Assembly (NCBI RefSeq): GCF_900176205.1
Contig: NZ_LT859959.1
Coordinates: 4,175,001 to 4,239,000 of the forward strand
Source: Bradyrhizobium sp. ORS 285
Lineage (GTDB): Bacteria; Pseudomonadota; Alphaproteobacteria; Rhizobiales; Xanthobacteraceae
DNA: 64,000 bases
Reading direction: 5' to 3'
The translations under genes were made by a program, and so were the position numbers. The stretch's first letter is position 1. Every line of letters begins with the position of its first letter. The notes beneath the pieces were generated by a model. The model saw only the letters and a program-made list of their open reading frames with translations, did not search any database and was not told the origin of the DNA. Positions 47,419 to 54,262 of the stretch are shown here, in pieces.

Positions 47419-47820
47419 CTACATCACGCCGTGCGACATCATGACATTCGCCATGTCGTATCTGAGGCGCTCGAGGGTGCGGTGGGCTGCGAGATGATCG
47501 AGGTCGCCTTGCGACAGGCCGATGTCGATCAGCTGCGCCTCGCTCAAGTCACGCAGATGGAGTCGCATTCTCCTGCGCCGACCGCTGTCCTGAAAGGCGT
47601 GCCAGGAGCGTGCAATCAGTCTGAACAGCCACGACGTCGCCAAGCCCGGCGGCCCGGCCGCATTCTTTTCCGACAGCGCATCGCGCAGCCCATTGGCGGA
47701 TGCGCCTGGGCGCGGCGCCGCTGGCACCAGATGCGCCGCGTTCTTTACCAATGTGAGGTGACGATCGCGCGTGGCGGCATTGTGCGCGATCTCGGCTGTG
47801 AGGTGGGTCTGAGGTGGCAT
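47419..47820 (-). CDS. DUF1127 protein, copy 1 of the tandem module
   Basis: 133 residues. The C-terminal part (RLIARSWHAFQDSGRRRRMR, then LHLRDLSEAQLIDIGLSQGD) is a DUF1127 domain, a short arginine-rich motif linked to RNA turnover and stress in several alphaproteobacteria. The N-terminal ~60 residues are of low similarity. GGAG lies 7 bases before the ATG at 47820. The same frame is open for 65 further codons upstream in both copies, so an extended form is possible, but that stretch contains a terminator-like hairpin. Copy 2 is at 48289-48699. Confidence 0.85.
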   Translation of the reverse strand: MPPQTHLTAEIAHNAATRDRHLTLVKNAAHLVPAAPRPGASANGLRDALSEKNAAGPPGLATSWLFRLIARSWHAFQDSGRRRRMRLHLRDLSEAQLIDIGLSQGDLDHLAAHRTLERLRYDMANVMMSHGVM

Positions 47821-47864
47821 CGGTCGCTCCTGCTGCGTGATGCCGGCAGGGAACGTGACCCAAC

Positions 47865-47894
47865 AAAAAGGCCCCGTCCGATGCCGGCGGGGCC
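47865..47894 (-). promoter_or_regulatory. terminator-like leader hairpin of DUF1127 copy 1 (candidate attenuator)
   Basis: On the minus strand GGCCCCG pairs with CGGGGCC, with an inner CCG/CGG extension, and is followed by TTTTTG. It lies 44 bp before the DUF1127 start, inside the leader. TGCCGGCA (47841-47848), just before the ribosome-binding site, is complementary to GCCGGCA in the hairpin, allowing an alternative pairing. The same arrangement is present in copy 2. Confidence 0.7.
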
Positions 47895-47921
47895 TGGTGG
47901 AATGATCGTGTCGTCGAAATC

Positions 47922-47999
47922 CTAGCGCACGACTCCTCCCACGGCCCGGCTGCAGCGGGTCGTATGTTTGCGGTTGGAGCGGCGCACGACGTTGATCAT
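47922..47999 (-). CDS. candidate 25-codon upstream ORF of DUF1127 copy 1
   Basis: ATG to TAG, 25 residues, in a different frame from the DUF1127 gene. The copy in the second module has exactly the same length, and both end in a G-V-x-R-stop pattern (GGVVR and EGVAR). There is no clear ribosome-binding site; a promoter-like element ends only 6 bp upstream, so translation might be leaderless. Coding status is unproven, and the conservation could reflect RNA. Confidence 0.35.
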   Translation of the reverse strand: MINVVRRSNRKHTTRCSRAVGGVVR

Positions 48000-48005
48000 G
48001 GTTTG

Positions 48006-48035
48006 CAAGTACCACGAGGATTGCGCCAGATCAAG
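48006..48035 (-). promoter_or_regulatory. conserved promoter-like element of DUF1127 module 1
   Basis: CTTGAT (48030-48035) and TACTTG (48006-48011) are separated by 18 bases. Module 2 has CTTGAT and TATTGA with the same spacing and the same distance to its uORF. CTTG-type -35 boxes are typical of alphaproteobacterial RpoH promoters; assignment to RpoH is inference. Confidence 0.35.
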
Positions 48036-48149
48036 GCATGTAGTTCCTGCGCTCACAGATGAGCACCTATGCGCTCAGCTTGCCGGGTGCTTTTACGCTC
48101 GACCATTTTTCGACAGAGCGCTGGTTCGAAGAGAAGCCGATCTCTCCTC

Positions 48150-48226
48150 CGTCATTGCGAGCGCAGCGAAGCAATCCAGAGTGATGTGCGAGACCCTGGA
48201 TTGCTTCGCTGGCGCTCGCAATGACG
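48150..48226. repeat. dispersed palindrome (CATTGCGAGCGCAGCGAAGC family)
   Basis: A 30-base left arm (48150-48179) pairs with a 31-base right arm (48196-48226) with a single extra base and a 16-base loop. It lies between the two DUF1127 modules (gap 48000-48288), downstream of copy 2. Confidence 0.9.
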
Positions 48227-48288
48227 TCGCGGCGACCATCGCGCGCAATCGGCCGACCGTCCCCTGCATCGCGACGGTCCGCGACCGG

Positions 48289-48699
48289 CTACACTCCCCT
48301 CCGCGAAACGAGCCCGACATATCGCGGGTCGTGCCTCAAGCTCTCGAGCGTCTGCAGCGCGGCGATGTGCTCGATCTCGGCACGGGTGATGCCGATATCG
48401 GTGAGCTCGCGTTCGCTCAGCTCGGACAGGCTTGCCCGCACGTACTCCCGGCGTTGCCGCGCTTGGATGGCGCGCCAGCACCGGCCGATCAGGCGGATGA
48501 TCAGCCAAGTCGGCGTGGCCGGCGGACCGGCCGCGTCCTTTTCCGACAACACCTCGCGCAACGCAGCGATCGACGCATCGGATTGCGTCGATGGCTGCAC
48601 GCTGCTGATCGCGCCGGTGGCTGACGCGATCGAGAGATCAACGTTGAGCCCTGACACATGCCCGGCGTCGATCGTCGAATGAGTCTGGTGGGGTGGCAT
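48289..48699 (-). CDS. DUF1127 protein, copy 2 of the tandem module
   Basis: 136 residues with a C-terminal DUF1127 motif (RCWRAIQARQRREYVRASLS, then ELSERELTDIGITRAEIEHI). It aligns with copy 1 over the C-terminal half (LREVLSEKDAAGPP against LRDALSEKNAAGPP), while the N-terminal parts differ. GGAG lies 6 bases before the ATG at 48699. Its leader repeats the uORF, hairpin and promoter-like element of copy 1, so the whole expression unit was duplicated and then diverged. Confidence 0.85.
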   Translation of the reverse strand: MPPHQTHSTIDAGHVSGLNVDLSIASATGAISSVQPSTQSDASIAALREVLSEKDAAGPPATPTWLIIRLIGRCWRAIQARQRREYVRASLSELSERELTDIGITRAEIEHIAALQTLESLRHDPRYVGLVSRRGV

Positions 48700-48744
48700 C
48701 CTATGCTCCTGCTGTTGTGCCGGCAGGGGAGCAAAGGCCAAACG

Positions 48745-48773
48745 AAAAGGCCCCGTCCGATGCCGGCGGGGCC
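48745..48773 (-). promoter_or_regulatory. terminator-like leader hairpin of DUF1127 copy 2 (candidate attenuator)
   Basis: GGCCCCG/CGGGGCC with inner CCG/CGG and a TTTT tail on the minus strand, identical in stem and loop to the hairpin of copy 1. It is 45 bp before the start codon. TGCCGGCA recurs at 48718-48725 next to the ribosome-binding site. Confidence 0.7.
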
Positions 48774-48800
48774 TGGTGAGAACATCGCGTCGTCGATCTC

Positions 48801-48878
48801 CTAGCGCGCGACTCCTTCCATGGCCCGGCCAAGGCCGGTCATGTGATCGAAGTTGACAATGCGGATCGATGTTCTCAT
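48801..48878 (-). CDS. candidate 25-codon upstream ORF of DUF1127 copy 2
   Basis: ATG to TAG, 25 residues, beginning MRTSIR and ending GRAMEGVAR. Equal in length to the uORF of copy 1, with the same distance to the hairpin and gene start. A promoter-like element ends 6 bp upstream. Translation is unproven. Confidence 0.35.
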   Translation of the reverse strand: MRTSIRIVNFDHMTGLGRAMEGVAR

Positions 48879-48884
48879 GGCATT

Positions 48885-48914
48885 TCAATACCACAATGCA
48901 TCTGCCGTATCAAG
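48885..48914 (-). promoter_or_regulatory. conserved promoter-like element of DUF1127 module 2
   Basis: CTTGAT (48909-48914) and TATTGA (48885-48890) with an 18-base spacer, matching module 1 in sequence and placement. Confidence 0.35.
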
Positions 48915-49023
48915 CGATAGTTCTGGATTTAACATCCTCAAGGCGAGTTGCCGCGAACTAACAACACCTGCCCAGACGACCTGCACGCCGCACTATGCTG
49001 GCCGCCACCTGCATGAAATCGCC

Positions 49024-49398
49024 CTACGACTGCCCTGCTTCTGGATCTACGCTTGGGACCAGATACATGTGCAACTGTTCAGAATATAGCTCGAAGCTGG
49101 TTGCTCCATCGGTCGCTTCGATTCCGAAGGGGACGAGTGTGTTGACATGAATGACGTCGCGACCTGCGTGGTCCATCGCTGTTGCGACGACCTCGCAAGC
49201 GATCAAAGCCGGCTGAGGATATTTGCTCCCGCGTCGAAGATCGTCGGTAGAGACCACCGGCAATTTGTCGACGATTGACCACTCTTTGCCAAAGCGATCA
49301 GTGAAGCGACACTCGACCCAGCCGGGAAAGTCATCGCTGACCCATCGCGTGATAAGGGCACGAATATGTGCGGTCGGCGTTTTCTTTTGCATGCCCAT
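49024..49398 (-). CDS. conserved hypothetical protein, 124 aa
   Basis: No signal peptide or membrane segment. The sequence has a strongly patterned beta-rich look (DDFPGWVECRFTDRFGKEWS, IVDKLPVV, PALIACEVVATAMD), with tryptophans and aromatic residues typical of a small folded domain. I have seen similar small proteins of unknown role, but cannot name the family. The ATG two codons downstream is an alternative start. It is monocistronic and flanked by repeats, in the accessory stretch. Confidence 0.7.
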   Translation of the reverse strand: MGMQKKTPTAHIRALITRWVSDDFPGWVECRFTDRFGKEWSIVDKLPVVSTDDLRRGSKYPQPALIACEVVATAMDHAGRDVIHVNTLVPFGIEATDGATSFELYSEQLHMYLVPSVDPEAGQS

Positions 49399-49418
49399 GG
49401 CCGTTCCCCATCCAGTAT

Positions 49419-49500
49419 CGTAGGGCGGATTTAGCGTAGCGTAATCCGCCGTTTGACGGGCAAACAGGCGGCGGATTACGCTGCGCTCATCCGCCCTACG
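49419..49500. repeat. dispersed palindrome (CGTAGGGCGGAT family)
   Basis: Outer arms CGTAGGGCGGAT (49419-49430) and ATCCGCCCTACG (49489-49500) and inner arms GCGTAGCGTAATCCGCCG (49434-49451) with its near-complement (49468-49485) form one long hairpin. Confidence 0.9.
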
Positions 49501-49528
49501 CAGTTGATCCGCTCTACAGCACTCGCGC

Positions 49529-49735
49529 TCATTCGCAGAGCGGTCTCATTGTTGCTGCCGTCCGCCAATCTGACAGCACCAGCGTGACTTCTGCCCTGGC
49601 GATGGCCTCGTCCACGGGCATGTCGACCAGGATCTCGATTATCCGGTGCAACCCCGGTCCGTCGGTTGTATCGCCGACATACATCCCCGGGCGTCGTTGG
49701 ACGACATCGCTACCATCAGGAGCCATGGGATCCAA
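49529..49735 (-). pseudogene. GyrB/ParE N-terminal fragment (68 codons)
   Basis: Residues 9-45 match the start of the DNA gyrase B ATPase domain: DVVQRRPGMYVGDTTDGPGL corresponds to the motif xxVRxRPGMYIGDTxDGxGL, followed by a DEA segment. The Mg2+-binding asparagine of the xVDNxxDEA motif is replaced (VDMPVDEA), and the Bergerat-fold D-x-G-x-G is absent because the frame ends at 68 codons. It is either a decayed duplicate or a small stand-alone protein derived from GyrB. It has no close ribosome-binding site. Confidence 0.6.
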
Positions 49736-49789
49736 CCATCGCAGTTGTCGTGGGGCTAGACACTACCATTTTTCACTTTCTTTTTTTCA

Positions 49790-50215
49790 GAACTCATGCT
49801 ACATTTCGCCCATCCCACCTCGCCAGAGGGGCGCGATCGCGATCGTCACGAGCGTGAGGTGGGTTGCGGTGGGCGTGTCGGGGTGCAGCGTGGCTTGGCC
49901 GCGCGGACGAACATCCTGATGCGCACGGTGAAGCCGTGTGGTCCTGGCCTCCCGACGCTGAGGCCAAGCGGGCGCTGACGAAGCGCGCTCGTGACGGGGG
50001 CAAGAACGCCGGTCCCCGGGGAGAGCACGGAGTAAGCCGTAAAGCCATCGCGCAGGGAGGGCCGGATGTCCGGTCCGTACCTGTGGTTCTGCCGCGTGCT
50101 TTTTTTGCTGCACGCGGACCATGGGTGCGACCAGCACCCGGCCTTCCCTGCGCCCTCTGTTCTCGAAGAGGGTTTTGATGGGCACAACTCGGGCGCGGAG
50201 GCGCGGCGAGGATGA
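49790..50215. repeat. probable dispersed repeat with branched RNA-like fold
   Basis: No coding signal. The core 50051-50152 is bounded by a 15-bp stem: CGCAGGGAGGGCCGG (50051-50065) with CCGGCCTTCCCTGCG (50138-50152), with one G-U pair. Inside are CCGCGTGC/GCACGCGG (50092-50099 with 50110-50117) around a T-rich loop and GGGTGC/GCACC. From memory, similar sequence is common in Bradyrhizobium and Nitrobacter intergenic regions. Long minus-strand frames across it are arginine/proline shadows. Confidence 0.6.
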
Positions 50216-50252
50216 TTGCTTATGTCTTGGAGTCTGCAGACACACACTCGCT

Positions 50253-50293
50253 GTCATTCCGGGGCGCGACGCAGTCGCGAGCCCCGGAATGAC
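50253..50293. repeat. dispersed palindrome (GTCATTCCGGGGC family)
   Basis: GTCATTCCGGGGC (50253-50265) pairs perfectly with GCCCCGGAATGAC (50281-50293) around a 15-base loop. Confidence 0.9.
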
Positions 50294-50381
50294 GTGTGGA
50301 GAAAGTGGTGGCCGCTTGCAATCAGCTCATTCGCAGCAGCAATCGGGCTATCGACCCGCCCAGCCCGTCACCGCCCGCGGA

Positions 50382-50543
50382 CGTCCTTCGAGACGCACGC
50401 CTGCGGCGTGCTCCTCAGGACGAGGTCGGTGGGCTTGGTGTGGTCTCTGAGGGAGCTCGGAGCGATCCTGACGACACTCTCACCCCTCATGCTCACCCCT
50501 CATGCTGAGGAGCGCCGCTTGCGGCGCGTCTCGAAGCACGAGG
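50382..50543. repeat. inverted pair of one dispersed element
   Basis: The segment 50382-50425 (CGTCCTTCGAGACGCACGCC...) and the segment 50498-50543 (ending GCGTCTCGAAGCACGAGG) are diverged inverted copies of the same ~45-bp element. Each also has a small internal hairpin (ACGCCTGCGGCGT, CGCCGCTTGCGGCG). They could form one large hairpin. They end about 90 bp before the pleD stop. Confidence 0.8.
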
Positions 50544-50632
50544 CCCGGATAAATGCGATGGCGGACGCGATACGGTCGACAGATGCGGGGCAACTTCAGC
50601 GGAGCACTGAAGGCGCGGATTCTCTCCGCCCT

Positions 50633-52054
50633 CTATCGGCCCCTGCCCGCGGCCTGCGGCAGGAAGGGCGGCGCCTGATGCACAGGTGCGATCGCGACCG
50701 CGCGGTTGCGGCCTTCGTTCTTGGCGCGGTACAGCGCGACGTCGGCGCGCTTCATGACGTCGGCGATCGGCTCGCCCTTCTGCTCCAAAGTGGAGATGCC
50801 GATCGAGACCGTGACATCGATGCGCTTCTCGCCCTTGTGCACGGCGAACGGCTCGTTGGCGACCGAGCGGCGCAGACGCTCGGCGACCATGCCGGCGACG
50901 TGCAGGTCGGTCTCGGGCATCACGATCACGAACTCCTCGCCGCCGTAGCGGCAGGCGAGATCGATGCCGCGGATCGACTTGCGCACCCGCATCGCGAACT
51001 CGCGCAGCACGTCGTCGCCGGCATCGTGGCCGTAACTGTCGTTGATCGACTTGAAGTAATCAATGTCGAGCATCATCAGCGCCAGCGGCTTGCCGCGGCT
51101 CGCGGCCTGGTCGGCGAGGGTCGCCAGATGCGTCTCCATGTAGCGGCGGTTGTGCAGGCCGGTCAGCGCATCGGTGATCGCCATCTCGATCGAGTTCTGC
51201 ACGTTGTCGCGCAGATGATCGGTATAGCGCCGCTTGCGGATCTGGGTGCGGGCGCGCGCCAACAGCTCGTTCTTGTCGACCGGGCGCAACAGATAGTCGT
51301 TGACGCCGATCTCCAGCCCACGCAGCAGCCGCGAATTGTTCTCGGCCTCCGCGATCGCCAGGATCGGCACGTGCCGGGTGCGCTCCAGGGAGCGCAGCTG
51401 GCTGCACAGCCTGAGACCATCGAAATCATTGAGGTCGAGCGAGACGATGACGAGGTCGTAATTGCCGTCGGCGGCGTTGAACACCGCCTCCGACGGATGG
51501 GTCTCAACGTCGACCGTGTGGTCGATCGCGAGCATCGGTCCGAGCCGCTCATAGGACGACGGCCGGTCGTCGACCAGCAGCACCTTGCCGCCCCGGCCGC
51601 TGTCGGCCACCGCATTGCGCTCGGGCGCCTGCACGCCGATTTCCAACGAGGTCAGCGCACGCATGCGCAGCTCGTCGGTCATCATCTTCAGCCGCGTCAG
51701 CGAGCGCACGCGCGCGATCAGCACGACGTCGGAGACCGGCTTGGTCAGGAAATCATCGGCGCCCGCCTCAAGGCCACGCACGCGGTCGGCGGGACTGTCG
51801 AGCGCCGTCACCATGACGACGGGAATGAAATGCGTGGCGGGGTTGGACTTCAGCCGGCGGCACACCTCGAAGCCGTCCATGTCCGGCATCATGACGTCGA
51901 GCAGGATGATGTCGCATTCGGCGCGCTGGCAGATCTGCAGCGCCTCGGCCCCGTTCGAGGCGGTCAGCACGTCGAAATACTCAGCCGACAGCCGCGCCTC
52001 CAACAGCTTGACGTTGGCGGGGACGTCGTCGACCACAAGGATGCGCGCGGACAC
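50633..52054 (-). CDS. pleD: PleD-type response regulator diguanylate cyclase
   Basis: 473 residues: receiver domain 1 (phospho-Asp53 in LLDVMMPDMDGFEV), a degenerate second receiver (VLLVDDRPSSYERLGP) and a GGDEF domain with active-site motif GGEEF. RGID five residues before it is the RxxD inhibitory site for c-di-GMP feedback. Phosphorylation drives dimerisation and c-di-GMP synthesis, which controls the motile-to-sessile cell switch. It follows divK by 12 bp in the order known from Caulobacter. Domain order and length are normal. Confidence 0.97.
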   Translation of the reverse strand: MSARILVVDDVPANVKLLEARLSAEYFDVLTASNGAEALQICQRAECDIILLDVMMPDMDGFEVCRRLKSNPATHFIPVVMVTALDSPADRVRGLEAGADDFLTKPVSDVVLIARVRSLTRLKMMTDELRMRALTSLEIGVQAPERNAVADSGRGGKVLLVDDRPSSYERLGPMLAIDHTVDVETHPSEAVFNAADGNYDLVIVSLDLNDFDGLRLCSQLRSLERTRHVPILAIAEAENNSRLLRGLEIGVNDYLLRPVDKNELLARARTQIRKRRYTDHLRDNVQNSIEMAITDALTGLHNRRYMETHLATLADQAASRGKPLALMMLDIDYFKSINDSYGHDAGDDVLREFAMRVRKSIRGIDLACRYGGEEFVIVMPETDLHVAGMVAERLRRSVANEPFAVHKGEKRIDVTVSIGISTLEQKGEPIADVMKRADVALYRAKNEGRNRAVAIAPVHQAPPFLPQAAGRGR

Positions 52055-52066
52055 TGCAAAAACTCC

Positions 52067-52432
52067 TCAGCCGATAAAACGTCGCACGGTTTCTATGAAT
52101 TTTCCGACCGAAATCGGCTTAGAAAGATAGGCTTCGCAGCCACCCTCGCGGATGCGCTCCTCGTCGCCCTTCATGGCAAAAGCCGTCACCGCGACCACCG
52201 GGATCGCGCGCAGATCCGGATCGTCCTTGATCCATTTCGTCACTTCCAGCCCCGAGACCTGCGGCAGCTGAATGTCCATCAGGATCAGGTCGGGCCGCGT
52301 CTTGCGAACGATGTCGAGCGCCTCCACGCCGCTGGACGTGCCGGACGTCTGGTACCCATGGGCTTCCAACAGATCGCGGAAGAGCTTCATGTTGAGCTCA
52401 TTGTCTTCCACGATCAGGACGGTCTTGCCCAT
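52067..52432 (-). CDS. divK: DivK single-domain response regulator
   Basis: 121 residues, one receiver domain with phospho-acceptor Asp53 ([13 protein letters not shown]), as in Caulobacter Div[12 protein letters not shown] and the lysine in [11 protein letters not shown]. DivK relays DivJ/PleC phosphorylation state to the CtrA pathway in asymmetric division. It lies directly upstream of pleD in the same operon and is divergent from the DUF3572-dinB pair. Confidence 0.97.
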   Translation of the reverse strand: MGKTVLIVEDNELNMKLFRDLLEAHGYQTSGTSSGVEALDIVRKTRPDLILMDIQLPQVSGLEVTKWIKDDPDLRAIPVVAVTAFAMKGDEERIREGGCEAYLSKPISVGKFIETVRRFIG

Positions 52433-52650
52433 CCGCCCCTCCGAATCACTGACACCGGCATGTCCTCTGGCGGACGCCTGTCCACCGCTACTGATCTAAT
52501 TCAAACTAGCCCCAGATTCGTTCAAAGCCGTTAAGTCGGTATTCCATCTTTGCCCGAGATGGTTTCCACTTGCTTGAACCGGCTCCGAAGACTCGGGCAT
52601 GTTGGCCCGCAAAGTAGAGACGACAAGTTAATGGAAAGGCAAATGTCCCG

Positions 52651-52950
52651 TTGAAAAAGCGTTCTCAAAATCCGCGCGAAGTGGCTGAAATCGTTGCTGT
52701 TCAGGCCCTTTCTTTCCTGGCCGGGGAACCCGAGCGCATCGGCCGTTTCCTGGCCGAGACCGGGATCGGGCCGGAGACGCTGCGATCCTCGGCGGCCGAC
52801 CCCAATTTCCTGGTCAGCGTGCTCGATTTCGTGCTGCGCGACGAGGAAACGGTAAAGGCTTTTGCCGCCCACTCCAAGTTACATCCGACCAATATCATGG
52901 CCGCGCGGCAGGTATTGGGCGACCGCCAATGGGAGCGCGACGTGCCGTGA
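52651..52950 (+). CDS. DUF3572 family protein
   Basis: 99 residues, all helical: REVAEIVAVQALSFLAGEPE, then RIGRFLAETGIGPETLR and FLVSVLDFVLRDEETVKAFA, the pattern of DUF3572, a family found almost only in alphaproteobacteria. The start is TTG; no in-frame ATG is nearby. It overlaps the start of dinB by a few bases (GTGA), so the two are co-translated. The function is unknown; the divK-pleD neighbourhood on the other side is common in rhizobia. Confidence 0.85.
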   Translation: MKKRSQNPREVAEIVAVQALSFLAGEPERIGRFLAETGIGPETLRSSAADPNFLVSVLDFVLRDEETVKAFAAHSKLHPTNIMAARQVLGDRQWERDVP

Positions 52951-54254
52951 CCACGCTGGCGCCAGAGGGTGCATCGCGCGGCGCAGGCGGGCCGACCGGC
53001 TTCTGCCGCGACTGTCTGGCGGACTTGGCCCCTGCCGTGCGGCGCTGCTCCGCCTGCGGCTCGCCGCGCCTGGTCCGCCACCGCACCCTCTCGGCGCTGA
53101 CGCTCGCCCATATCGACTGCGACGCCTTCTATGCGACGGTCGAGAAGCGCGACAATCCCGAGGTTGCCGACCGTCCGGTCATCATCGGCGGCGGCAAGCG
53201 CGGCGTGGTCTCGGCCGCCTGCTACATCGCCCGCACCTATGGGGTGCGCTCGGCGATGCCGATGTTCAAGGCGATGGAGCTGTGCCCTTCCGCGGTGGTG
53301 ATTCGCCCTGATATGGCGAAATACGTCCGGGTCGGTCGCGAGGTCCGCCAGGCGATGCAGGCGCTGACACCGCTGGTCGAGCCGCTGTCGATCGACGAGG
53401 CGTTCCTGGACCTCGCCGGCACCGAGCGGGTCCACGGCATGATCCCCGCGAAAGTGCTGGCGCGCTTCGCCCGCGATGTCGAGCGCGACATCGGCATCAC
53501 CGTCTCGGTCGGGCTGTCCTGCAACAAATTCCTCGCCAAGATCGCCTCCGATCTCGACAAGCCCCGCGGCTTCGCCGCGCTCGACCAGGACGAGGCCGTG
53601 ACGTTGCTGGCCGACAAGCCGGTCGGCTTCATCTTTGGCGTCGGCCCCGCCACCCAGCAGAAGCTGGCAAGCCACGGATTTCGTCTGATCGCCGATTTGC
53701 AGCGCGCCGACGAGATCGAGCTGATGAAGCAGTTCGGCGGCGATGGTCGCCGGCTGTGGCGGCTGGCGCGCGGCATCGACGATCGCAAGGTGGTGGTCGA
53801 CCGCGGCGCCAAGACGATCTCGAGCGAGACCACCTTCGACACCGATATCCGAGACTATGCGACCTTGGAAAAGCTGCTGTGGCGGCTGTCGGAGAAAGTC
53901 TCGGCGCGGCTGAAGGCGAGCCAGCTTGCCGGCTCGACCATCACGCTCAAGCTGAAGACATCAGATTTCCGCCAGCGCACCCGCTCGCAGTCGATCGCGG
54001 CCCCTACTCAGCTGGCCGGCAAGATCTTCGCGATCTGCAAGGAGATGCTGGCGCGCGAGACCGACGGCACCGCGTTCCGCCTGATGGGCGCCGGCGTCAG
54101 CGCGCTGCGTCCGGGCTCGGAGTCGTCAGACACCGACATGCTCGACCGCCGCTCGGCTTCGGCCGAGCGCGCGATGGATTTGCTGCGCAAGAAGTTCGGC
54201 CAGGCCGCGGTCATCCGCGGCATCGCCTATGACGGGCCGGAGCAGATCGAATGA
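52947..54254 (+). CDS. dinB: DNA polymerase IV (Y family) with N-terminal zinc-ribbon-like extension
   Basis: 435 residues from a GTG that overlaps the previous stop; an ATG at 52929 is possible. The polymerase core has HIDCDAFYATVEKRDNP with the metal-binding aspartates, then PLSIDEAFLDLAG and SVGLSCNKFLAKIASD. Before it lies about 50 residues with FCRDCLADL and CSACGSPRLVRH, two CxxC pairs that look like a zinc ribbon. DinB makes error-prone bypass of lesions. A C-terminal beta-clamp-type motif is not evident. The zinc-ribbon part is unusual compared with E. coli DinB. Confidence 0.93.
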   Translation: MTTLAPEGASRGAGGPTGFCRDCLADLAPAVRRCSACGSPRLVRHRTLSALTLAHIDCDAFYATVEKRDNPEVADRPVIIGGGKRGVVSAACYIARTYGVRSAMPMFKAMELCPSAVVIRPDMAKYVRVGREVRQAMQALTPLVEPLSIDEAFLDLAGTERVHGMIPAKVLARFARDVERDIGITVSVGLSCNKFLAKIASDLDKPRGFAALDQDEAVTLLADKPVGFIFGVGPATQQKLASHGFRLIADLQRADEIELMKQFGGDGRRLWRLARGIDDRKVVVDRGAKTISSETTFDTDIRDYATLEKLLWRLSEKVSARLKASQLAGSTITLKLKTSDFRQRTRSQSIAAPTQLAGKIFAICKEMLARETDGTAFRLMGAGVSALRPGSESSDTDMLDRRSASAERAMDLLRKKFGQAAVIRGIAYDGPEQIE

Positions 54255-54262
54255 CGCCCGCC

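Noticed and set aside
49799..50257. Minus-strand frames rich in Arg, Pro and His
   Set aside because: They overlie a structured dispersed repeat; frames of this kind are often annotated as hypothetical proteins but have no coding signal here.
50216..52534. 772-codon plus-strand frame
   Set aside because: Runs through repeats and antisense to pleD and divK; no similarity to any family.
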